From an uncultured Pseudodesulfovibrio sp. (GTDB lineage: Bacteria > Desulfobacterota > Desulfovibrionia > Desulfovibrionales > Desulfovibrionaceae), in assembly GCF_963675635.1 (NCBI RefSeq), contig NZ_OY776488.1, forward strand, positions 1,649,501-1,713,500: a stretch of DNA of 64,000 nt, in the 5' to 3' direction. The notes beneath the pieces were generated by a model. That model was not told where the DNA came from. It did no database searches and saw only the letters and a list, made by a program, of their open reading frames with translations. Shown here in pieces: positions 57,615 through 64,000 of this stretch. The stretch's first letter is position 1, and each line of letters starts with the position of its first letter. The position numbers and the translations under genes are program-made.

Positions 57615-58298
57615 ATGAATGAACACGCAGGGGTATGGAAATACGTTCGCGGCTTTGAGAATCTGAGTCTATGCGACTGGCCGGGACGAGCTACCTGCAT
57701 CATCTTTCTGGGCGGTTGCAACCTGCATTGCCCCACATGCCACAATTTCGAACTCGCCTGGGACATGCAGTCACTGCCTGCCATTGATCCAGTCCGCATC
57801 AAGTCCTATCTCAGAGACCGGGCAGGCTGGCTTGACGGTGTCACCGTCACCGGAGGCGAACCAACGACTGTTTCCGGTGTAGGCGAACTGTTGTGGGAAC
57901 TGAAAAAGACCGGGCTCCCGATCAAGATGGATACCAACGGTATGCGCCCGGACGTCGTGCAGGAGTTGCTGCAATGCAAACTCGTCGACACCTTCGCTGT
58001 GGATGTCAAAGGTCCATGGGCCAAATATCCCGCCCTGACCGGCCATGCCGTTTCCGAAATAGCTGCCCAGGCCAATATGCAGCGCATCTTTGACATGGCA
58101 AAAGCCACAACAGATTCTTTCTATTTCCGATGCACACAGGTTCCCGGGCTGACCGAGGCTGACCTGGACATTGCACGGGGCTATCTGCCGCAGGAATATG
58201 AGTTGACCATTCAAAAATACGTTCCACCCAGGAGGAAGCAGGAGCATGCCAAGCCAAATCATGAAGAGAGACGGCCGGTTGGAAACGTGGTCATCTGA
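57615..58298 (+). CDS. nrdG: Anaerobic ribonucleotide reductase activating protein (radical SAM)
   Basis: 227 residues. The iron-sulfur motif is GGCNLHCPTCHN (CxxxCxxC), with TVTGGEPT as the SAM-binding glycine motif. It generates the glycyl radical on NrdD. Its C-terminal ~17 codons overlap the nrdD start by 53 nt in another frame. Here nrdG comes before nrdD, the reverse of E. coli. Length and PRRKQEHAKPNHEERRP tail are somewhat longer than small NrdG. Confidence 0.9.
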   Translation: MNEHAGVWKYVRGFENLSLCDWPGRATCIIFLGGCNLHCPTCHNFELAWDMQSLPAIDPVRIKSYLRDRAGWLDGVTVTGGEPTTVSGVGELLWELKKTGLPIKMDTNGMRPDVVQELLQCKLVDTFAVDVKGPWAKYPALTGHAVSEIAAQANMQRIFDMAKATTDSFYFRCTQVPGLTEADLDIARGYLPQEYELTIQKYVPPRRKQEHAKPNHEERRPVGNVVI

Positions 58299-60303
58299 CC
58301 GCATCGCCCAGGCCATTTTCAAAGCCCTCAGTGCCAGCGGCATCAAGGATCCGATTCTCTCCAAACGCCTTGCCAAGAAAGTTGAGACAAAACTCAGCCA
58401 TATGGACATTCCTGAACAGGAACATGTCCAGAATATGGTCGAACAAGTTCTCATGGAATCCCGTCAGTACGAGATAGCCAAAAAATACATACTGTATCGC
58501 GAACAGCGCCGTCAGCTTCGAAGTGAAAAGGAAGCCTATCTCAATATCAAGGATGTCATCGACACCTACCTTGATCAGGCGGATTGGCGAGTCAATGAGA
58601 ACGCCAACATGACCCACTCATTCCAGGGTCTGATGCTTCATCTCTCCGGCACGGTTCAGGCCCGTTACGCACTGGAAAAGTACCCCGAAGAAATTCGTCT
58701 GGCTCATGAGCACGGCTATTTCCATATACATGATCTTTCGTTCGGCCTGGCCGGTTACTGTGCAGGCTGGTCCCTGCGCGATCTCCTTTTTGAGGGCTTC
58801 AACCTTGAAGGACGCGCTTCTGCCGGTCCTGCCAAGCATTTTGACACCGCACTCGGTCAGATGAACAACTTCCTCGGCACCCTGCAAAACGAATGGGCCG
58901 GAGCACAGGCGTTCAACAACGTCGACACGTATCTTGCGCCTTTCGTCAAGGCGGACAACCTGAGTTACAAGCAGGTCCGCCAGTGTATGCAGAAGTTCGT
59001 GTTCAATCTCAACACGACCTCCCGCTGGGGCGGTCAATCCCCCTTCACCAATCTTTCTTTTGATCTGGTAGCTCCCAAGCACATCGCCTCCGAACCGATC
59101 ATAATGGGCGGCAAGTATGACGATGAACTGACGTACGGTGATTTCCAAGAAGAAATGGACATGATCAACCAAGCCTACATCGAGGTCATGCTCGAAGGCG
59201 ATCACCACTCCAGAATCTTCTCGTTCCCGATTCCGACTTACAACGTCACTGAAGATTTCCCATGGGAGTCAGAGATTGGCGAATCACTCATGAAGCTGAC
59301 CGCCAAATATGGTGTGCCGTATTTCCAGAACTTCATCAGCTCTGACCTCAATCCAGAAGATGTGCGCTCCATGTGTTGCCGCCTCCAGATGGACCTGCGA
59401 GAACTGCGCAACAAGACCGGTGGTCTGTTCGGCGCTGGCGATTTGACCGGCTCCATCGGTGTTGTCACCCTGAACCTGCCGAAACTCGCATATCTGGCTC
59501 AGTCGGAAGATGACTTCCTCGATTTGGTCGAAGAATATGCCGAGCTGGCTAAGGATTCGTTGGAATACAAACGCAAGGTTATTAACGGCAACCTCGATGC
59601 AGGCATGTTCCCGTGGTCCAAACGGTATCTCAAAAACGGCTACAAGGGCCATTTCTCCACCATCGGTCTGCTCGGCGGTCATGAAGCCTGCCTGAATCTC
59701 ATAGGCAAGGGCATTGAAACCGAAGGCGGCATCAGACTGATGCGTCGCACACTGAATCATCTGCGCCGCATTACCGCCCGCTTCCAGGAAGAGACCGGCT
59801 CCCTGTATAACCTTGAGGCCACACCCGCCGAAGGCACCAGTTACCGGCTGGCCAAGATCGACAAGTCTCTGTACGCTGACATCCAGGCACAGGGAAACGG
59901 CACTCCGTATTACACCAATTCCACGCAGTTGCCCGTAGGCATCTCCGAAGACGTACTGTACGCACTGGAACACCAGAACCAACTTCAGCCGCTATACACA
60001 GGCGGCACTGTGTTCCATACGTTCCTTGGCGAAGCCGTCACCGACCCCAAGGCACTCAAAAGTTTCATTCTGAAAGCCTTTACCAAGACCAAGATTCCGT
60101 ATGTCTCTATCACGCCGACATTCTCCATCTGCAAGGAGCACGGCTACATTCTGGGCGAACACTTTGAATGTCCGACCTGCGGAGAAGAAGCCGAAGTCTA
60201 CACTCGAATCGTCGGCTACTATCGCCCGGTTTCACGCTGGAACAAGGGCAAACAGGCCGAATATACAGACCGCGTGGTGTTCAGCGACTGTCTGTGTAGT
60301 TAA
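58246..60303 (+). CDS. nrdD: Anaerobic (class III) ribonucleoside-triphosphate reductase
   Basis: 685 residues. An ATP-cone (about 3-90; MKRDGRLETWSSDRIAQAIF) provides allosteric control. The barrel has NLNTTSRWGGQSPFTNLSFD, and the C-terminal zinc site uses CKEHG and CPTCGEE. The glycyl-radical loop is RIVGYYRPVSRW. It reduces ribonucleotides without oxygen, consistent with a strict or near-strict anaerobe. AGGAGG-like sequence lies within the nrdG coding end. Confidence 0.95.
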   Translation: MPSQIMKRDGRLETWSSDRIAQAIFKALSASGIKDPILSKRLAKKVETKLSHMDIPEQEHVQNMVEQVLMESRQYEIAKKYILYREQRRQLRSEKEAYLNIKDVIDTYLDQADWRVNENANMTHSFQGLMLHLSGTVQARYALEKYPEEIRLAHEHGYFHIHDLSFGLAGYCAGWSLRDLLFEGFNLEGRASAGPAKHFDTALGQMNNFLGTLQNEWAGAQAFNNVDTYLAPFVKADNLSYKQVRQCMQKFVFNLNTTSRWGGQSPFTNLSFDLVAPKHIASEPIIMGGKYDDELTYGDFQEEMDMINQAYIEVMLEGDHHSRIFSFPIPTYNVTEDFPWESEIGESLMKLTAKYGVPYFQNFISSDLNPEDVRSMCCRLQMDLRELRNKTGGLFGAGDLTGSIGVVTLNLPKLAYLAQSEDDFLDLVEEYAELAKDSLEYKRKVINGNLDAGMFPWSKRYLKNGYKGHFSTIGLLGGHEACLNLIGKGIETEGGIRLMRRTLNHLRRITARFQEETGSLYNLEATPAEGTSYRLAKIDKSLYADIQAQGNGTPYYTNSTQLPVGISEDVLYALEHQNQLQPLYTGGTVFHTFLGEAVTDPKALKSFILKAFTKTKIPYVSITPTFSICKEHGYILGEHFECPTCGEEAEVYTRIVGYYRPVSRWNKGKQAEYTDRVVFSDCLCS

Positions 60304-60359
60304 GTTTATAATCTTTCTTGAGCCCGATTGAGGAGTTGGGCTTGAGGATAGTGGAATGT

Positions 60360-60391
60360 AAGGCCTCTGTCCCCTCCCGGACAGGGGCCTT
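60360..60391 (+). terminator. Terminator after nrdD
   Basis: AAGGCCTCTGTCC (60360-60372) pairs with GGACAGGGGCCTT (60379-60391) with one G-T wobble. Confidence 0.8.
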
Positions 60392-60465
60392 GCACATTTT
60401 GAAATTGAGCTTGAGCCGCAATAGGCAAGGAGGGGGGGCTTCCTGTCGGGAAAGAATATATAAGG

Positions 60466-60492
60466 AAGGGTCGCTTTAAGCGGCCTTTTTTA
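60466..60492 (+). terminator. Second hairpin with T tract after nrdD
   Basis: GGTCGCTT pairs with AAGCGGCC, followed by six T residues; a back-up terminator or the edge of the repeat region. Confidence 0.5.
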
Positions 60493-60645
60493 TTGGAAGA
60501 TGCCGCCTTCGGCGAGAGCCGTTGTTGGGTGCAGGAGCACCCAACGTTCTCCATGCCCTTCCGGCGGGGGCCGTTTTTTTGTAGGGGCAAAAAAACGGCC
60601 GAAAAAAAGCCCCTTACTAGCTTGGCCGCCTTGTGATCGGCGGCA

Positions 60646-60744
60646 AGAAGCTGATCACCGCGCGCAGCTTTCGGAATCGCGTTCTTCCGCTTCGCTCCAG
60701 TGCAATTCCGAACAAGACGCTGCCACTGCGCGCTGTCAGCTTCT
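60646..60744. repeat. Long palindromic rod 1
   Basis: AGAAGCTGA (60646-60654) pairs with TCAGCTTCT (60736-60744), GCGCGCAG (60660-60667) with CTGCGCGC (60726-60733), and CGGAAT (60672-60677) with ATTCCG (60705-60710). These nest into one ~99-nt rod with internal loops. A GCCGCC/GGCGGC hairpin sits just before it. No coding frame supported. Confidence 0.6.
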
Positions 60745-60934
60745 AAGCCTTCCGATCAAGGGCTGGGTCCGGTCTTCGTCTGGTAAGGGGAAGAATTCTT
60801 CTTCGAAGGGAGAACGGTGTTGAGGGGCTAAAGCTCCCCCAAAGCCCTCTATGGTTATCGAAGATCTGAAAATCAAAGGTTTTCACCTACACCGGAACGC
60901 ACCATACAACGACGGACAATTGATAACGGACCTT

Positions 60935-61024
60935 AGAGCCTGTCCCGCGCGGCGCAGCGCAGCCCGACCGAAGTCTGTTTCAACAGACAAATCCTGTCGG
61001 ACAGTGAAGCCGCGTACAGGCTCT
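60935..61024. repeat. Long palindromic rod 2
   Basis: AGAGCCTGT (60935-60943) pairs with ACAGGCTCT (61016-61024), CGCGGC (60948-60953) with GCCGCG (61009-61014), CCGAC (60964-60968) with GTCGG (60996-61000), and GTCTGTT (60973-60979) with AACAGAC (60982-60988). All are nested, giving a 90-nt rod built like the one at 60646. It is followed to ~61130 by repeat-like GC-rich sequence. It resembles an intergenic palindromic repeat or a small RNA. Confidence 0.6.
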
Positions 61025-61226
61025 TGGGGCCGGTATCAGGATCACAGCCCAAAAGGCGCTTTTTGCCTCCTTTTTGCCGCCCCGCAAAAAGCAGGTCGCC
61101 GTAAAGGCGAAACCTTTGAAACAATACCGTTTGCACTCCCACTGCGAATGCACGCAAATTTAAAAAAAACTCACAAAAGACCACCCCCCACTCCCCACCA
61201 AACCCAACACAAAAACAAGGTATCTC

Positions 61227-61853
61227 TTGCCCCAGAAAAACAAAATTGCTACCCAATCCTCCATGAGCTACCTCAAAGAATTCAAGGCTGCGGCCTCTCG
61301 CACAAAAAAAATGAACCTCGGTGAATTCACCATTGCCGAGACTCCCTTCCCGATCGATCAGACCATCCTGAACGCAGTGGAAGAAACAGGACATATCCCC
61401 TTTGCAGAACGTGCCGGGAAAGCCATGTCCGTGAACTTCGGCATGTTCCACATGCTGATAAAGAAATTTTGCATACCCGGCGGCATTCTCACCATGGGCA
61501 ATGTGTCGGTAAACGGCGAAATGCGCCTCCCGGTTACCCCGACGCATTTCAAAAAGATGGTTGAGAACAAAACCGGAGAAGAAGAGATGGGGTCGTACCA
61601 TCTCTGGACAACACTGCCCGGCGGCATCATTATCGACCACGTCATGCCGTCCGCCCTGCACGGGGAGGGTCTTATTGACGTCAACGAAGCCGTGCCCGCC
61701 GAACGTTTCCTTTACGGACAAGCCGACGAACTGCCATATGGACTCACGTATCATCCAATGGTGCTGGGACTTGAATTCTTCATAGCCTCGGAAACCATCG
61801 ACCGAGAAGCCATGGAATATCTCATGGGAGAAAAGTTCCCAAAACAATATTGA
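61227..61853 (+). CDS. Protein of unknown function
   Basis: 208 residues from a TTG at 61227 with AAGG six bases upstream; an ATG at 61263 (MSYLKEFKAAASR) is the alternative start but lacks an SD. Soluble, mixed alpha/beta (TLPGGIIIDHVMPSALHGEG, LPYGLTYHPMVLGLEFFIAS). Codon use matches the host. A long antisense frame on the other strand is rejected. No family is recognised. Confidence 0.7.
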   Translation: MPQKNKIATQSSMSYLKEFKAAASRTKKMNLGEFTIAETPFPIDQTILNAVEETGHIPFAERAGKAMSVNFGMFHMLIKKFCIPGGILTMGNVSVNGEMRLPVTPTHFKKMVENKTGEEEMGSYHLWTTLPGGIIIDHVMPSALHGEGLIDVNEAVPAERFLYGQADELPYGLTYHPMVLGLEFFIASETIDREAMEYLMGEKFPKQY

Positions 61854-61866
61854 TACTCGGCGCAGA

Positions 61867-62286
61867 CTAATCCATCAGACCGCGCAGCCACACCTGAAAG
61901 GCTGGCTCCACCTCATCGGGAACACGGACCAGATCCGGACGAGTACGCGCGAAAATGACCTCTATCGACGCTCCGGGACGATACTTCTGCCACATATTGT
62001 TCGGCAACCGTGCTGATGCAATTCGTGCATAACCATCAGGGTCGACGTATTTGTACTCGACTATAAGCCGCGCCTCAGGCATACCTCCCGCTTCATCACT
62101 GCTGACAGCAAGTACCAGACCGGAGGTCAATACTTCTCCATACAGTCGAGCACGTTCTTCGCGCAGGATATCGTAAGGAATAGAATAAAACGCCCAGACT
62201 AGACAGCTTATGACTGCTGCCCCAAAAACATATCGAACAAGTCGCTGCATGGGAGTGCGTTTTACCGGATTTGAAAGATACACCAT
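61867..62286 (-). CDS. Small membrane protein, DUF3592-like
   Basis: 139 residues. One membrane helix (about 18-38, RYVFGAAVISCLVWAFY) is followed by a beta-rich domain (EARLIVEYKYVDPDGYARIA, KYRPGASIEVIFARTRPDLV) like DUF3592 proteins. Their function is unknown. M13 (MQRLVRYVF) is a possible start. It converges on the gene at 61227. Confidence 0.65.
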   Translation of the reverse strand: MVYLSNPVKRTPMQRLVRYVFGAAVISCLVWAFYSIPYDILREERARLYGEVLTSGLVLAVSSDEAGGMPEARLIVEYKYVDPDGYARIASARLPNNMWQKYRPGASIEVIFARTRPDLVRVPDEVEPAFQVWLRGLMD

Positions 62287-62428
62287 GCCTCAAGATACAT
62301 GGCGGCACGCACGGGGGCAAGTGCGCGGAAAAGATCTGCAATCAGAACAACTACTCTTGCCAACCTCCAGACTCCAGAGTATTTTATTGAAAGAGAGATC
62401 CGACTCTTGAATAAAAAAAGAATACACT

Positions 62429-62809
62429 ATGAACAGCAATATCAATGAAATAGAACAAAGCATCATGCGTATGACCGCTGTCGTCCGCCAGGAACAAGCT
62501 CAGTGGACAGCCAAGAGCTTCGGACAGGAGACTGACCCGAAACTGCGCCCTCGAGGGTGGTGGGTACTGGCCTGTGGTGAACCATTGGACAACGACTCCT
62601 TCGACAACAGGGAAAAATCCAGGGAACAATTGCTGGAGTTCATGAATCAGGCAGGAATCATGCTACCGGAAAACATATGGGTATGGGACGAAACTGGCAT
62701 CGCACAACTTGTCATCACGACAGTGCCGACACTGGAGCGAGCGCAAAAATTAGCCAGAAAACTCCGCACCAAAGGATTAAGCATACGGGTCAAACGAGAG
62801 ACATTTTAA
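62429..62809 (+). CDS. Protein of unknown function
   Basis: 126 residues, soluble. A helical N-terminus (EIEQSIMRMTAVVRQEQAQW) precedes a small alpha/beta domain (LVITTVPTLERAQKLARKLR, LSIRVKRETF) of ferredoxin-like rhythm. It ends in a strong terminator shared with gmhA. No family is recognised. Confidence 0.6.
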   Translation: MNSNINEIEQSIMRMTAVVRQEQAQWTAKSFGQETDPKLRPRGWWVLACGEPLDNDSFDNREKSREQLLEFMNQAGIMLPENIWVWDETGIAQLVITTVPTLERAQKLARKLRTKGLSIRVKRETF

Positions 62810-62816
62810 TCAACAA

Positions 62817-62848
62817 AAAAAGCCCTGACTCCAGAGTCAGGGCTTTTT
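62817..62848. terminator. Bidirectional terminator
   Basis: AAAAAGCCCTGACTC (62817-62831) pairs perfectly with GAGTCAGGGCTTTTT (62834-62848) between convergent genes. Confidence 0.92.
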
Positions 62849-62866
62849 CATTACAAAACAAGTAAA

Positions 62867-63490
62867 TTAACCGTCCTGATCGGGCAGATAGGGAGTCAGT
62901 TCGGATACGGCTTCAAACAGGAAGTGGTCCACCAAAAAGCAGAACATATGCCCTGCCGCTATGTGAATTTCCTGAATGATTGCCGTCTCTCCAGACGGCA
63001 CCGTGACCAAAAAGTCGGACACGGAGGCCATTTCAGCGCCACTTTGACCAGTCATGCCCACAGTAACTATATCGTTTCTCTTTGCTTCACGCATGGCGCG
63101 AATAACGTTGGTGCTTGTCCCTGAAGTAGAAAACCCTACAAGCATGTCGCCGGGACGCCCCAGAGCAAGCAACTGTTTGGAAAAGACTTCGTCAAAACTG
63201 TAATCATTGGCTATGGCCGTCAAAGCCGAGGTGTCAGTGGTCAGAGCAAGACCCGGCAATGCCGGACGCTCAAGCTTGATCCGATTGGTGAATTCAGCAG
63301 CCAAATGCTGGCAGTCAGCGGCACTACCGCCGTTGCCGCAAAACATGACCTTGCCGCCACCTGCCAGACACACAGCCATTGCACGGGATATCTCGACGAC
63401 CAACTCTGCCTTTGTATCAAAAAAGGCCTTGCGGGCAGCCAACCCTGCTGAAGAGTGGTCCATCACTTTTTTCAAAGCAGATTCAGACAT
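62867..63490 (-). CDS. gmhA: Phosphoheptose isomerase (SIS domain)
   Basis: 207 residues from MSESALKKVMDHSS at 63490, chosen because AAGGGG lies six bases upstream. The SIS fold has FCGNGGSAADCQHLAAEF and FSTSGTSTNVIRAM as sugar-phosphate sites, and the metal/catalytic EIHIAAGHMFC. It converts sedoheptulose-7-P to heptose-7-P for the LPS core, linking it to the GT9 heptosyltransferase-like gene at 27737. Confidence 0.93.
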   Translation of the reverse strand: MSESALKKVMDHSSAGLAARKAFFDTKAELVVEISRAMAVCLAGGGKVMFCGNGGSAADCQHLAAEFTNRIKLERPALPGLALTTDTSALTAIANDYSFDEVFSKQLLALGRPGDMLVGFSTSGTSTNVIRAMREAKRNDIVTVGMTGQSGAEMASVSDFLVTVPSGETAIIQEIHIAAGHMFCFLVDHFLFEAVSELTPYLPDQDG

Positions 63491-63702
63491 ATATTTCCCC
63501 TTATTCATTCTTGCAAAGCGCATTGATTCTACAGGAATTCATATAAGGCAGCAATCGGGCACAGACAAGCCCGGATTTGCCTCATTTGAAAAGACTTTTA
63601 TTCGGTCCTGTTTTGCGTTACAGCGCAACACTGTGCGGCGGTACGCTACGGTTATCCTCCGCGCAGGACCAAACTTCATACGGAAAAACAAGGCACCATG
63701 AT

Positions 63703-64000
63703 ATGACAGAATCCAAAGAAAGCACCGTCAGACTGCTCATCACCTGCCCGGACCAGCCAGGCATCGTGGCCGCAGTCAGCGGATATCTTCACAGAAAAAA
63801 CGCCAACATCATCCATTCGGACCAGCATTCCACTGATCCCGAGGGTGGTAGATTCTTCATGCGCAATGAGTTCTTCCTACCCGGACTCGACATGGGCGGA
63901 CTGGACGAACTGCGTCGCGAATTCAAAGAAGAAGTCACCAACGGGTTTGTCATGGACTGGACGCTGAACCCGGTCTGGAAACCCAAGAAAATGGTTATCC
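63703..64000 (+). CDS. purU: Formyltetrahydrofolate deformylase (partial, N-terminal part)
   Basis: The first 99 codons run off the right edge. MTESKESTVRLLITCPDQPG opens an ACT domain (IVAAVSGYLHRKNANIIHSD, DPEGGRFFMRNEFFLP), then VWKPKKMVI enters the formyltransferase-like domain, as in PurU. It releases formate from 10-formyl-THF for purine synthesis. An AAGG site lies before ATG 63703. Confidence 0.88.
   Translation, partial: MTESKESTVRLLITCPDQPGIVAAVSGYLHRKNANIIHSDQHSTDPEGGRFFMRNEFFLPGLDMGGLDELRREFKEEVTNGFVMDWTLNPVWKPKKMVI

Noticed and set aside
60933..61847. 304-residue minus-strand open frame
   Set aside because: It is antisense to the gene at 61227-61853 and extends into the palindromic repeat region; the composition is not protein-like.

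Overview
The window looks like chromosomal DNA of a sulfate-reducing deltaproteobacterium of the Desulfovibrio/Pseudodesulfovibrio kind. This is inferred from gene content, not from a marker gene. The pointers are a cytochrome c maturation operon whose CcmE carries Cys127 where other bacteria have the haem-binding His, with no CcmG or CcmH beside it; indolepyruvate:ferredoxin oxidoreductase (iorAB) next to a sigma-54 activator; class III (anaerobic) ribonucleotide reductase; and several two-enzyme fusions. No rRNA, tRNA, CRISPR array, insertion sequence or prophage was recognised.

Layout. 1-5 kb: co-chaperone pair cbpA/cbpM, a BON protein, a rhomboid protease overlapping an RluD-CoaE fusion, then upp and uraA for uracil salvage. 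6.9-8.6 kb: a WaaE-like glycosyltransferase and an MscS channel. 8.8-16 kb, all on the minus strand: guaB, guaA, tatB, tatC, hisB, an unknown lipoprotein and hisA, with a strongly structured 365-bp gap between guaB and guaA. 16-21 kb: a complete branched-chain amino acid ABC transporter (livJ, then a hairpin, then livHMGF) behind a near-consensus sigma-70 promoter. 21-27.6 kb: ccmE-F-A-B-C-D plus a TPR protein, preceded by a CNNM/CBS membrane protein. 27.7-31.4 kb: a heptosyltransferase-like protein, nadD, a small secreted protein and proA. 31.7-36.4 kb: a membrane TPR protein, iorA, iorB and the sigma-54 activator.

36.6-43.8 kb: a SLOG-like protein, a membrane-anchored MsrAB, an AT-rich gene with a HEPN-like Rx4H motif that looks acquired, a cysteine synthase fused to a degenerate cysteinyl-tRNA synthetase, and a Maf-type (DUF115) protein. 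43.9-51.6 kb is mostly cell-envelope work: a PAP2 phosphatase overlapping an ArnT/PMT-type transferase, a BON lipoprotein, a Gfo/Idh/MocA dehydrogenase divergent from lpxB, and a family 2 glycosyltransferase. 51.6-57 kb: a TauE-type exporter, an FMN alpha-hydroxyacid dehydrogenase under a GntR regulator with an LldR/PdhR-like operator, a metallophosphoesterase and a YbdG-like MscS channel. 57.6-60.3 kb: nrdG and nrdD. 60.3-61.2 kb is a non-coding stretch packed with long palindromic rods. The window ends with three small unknown proteins, gmhA and the start of purU.

The main themes are envelope/LPS construction, anaerobic metabolism, cytochrome c maturation and nucleotide or amino acid supply. 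No certain new system was found. The best candidates for follow-up are the CysK/pseudo-CysRS fusion, the structured guaB-guaA spacer, the isolated HEPN-like gene and the palindromic elements after nrdD.
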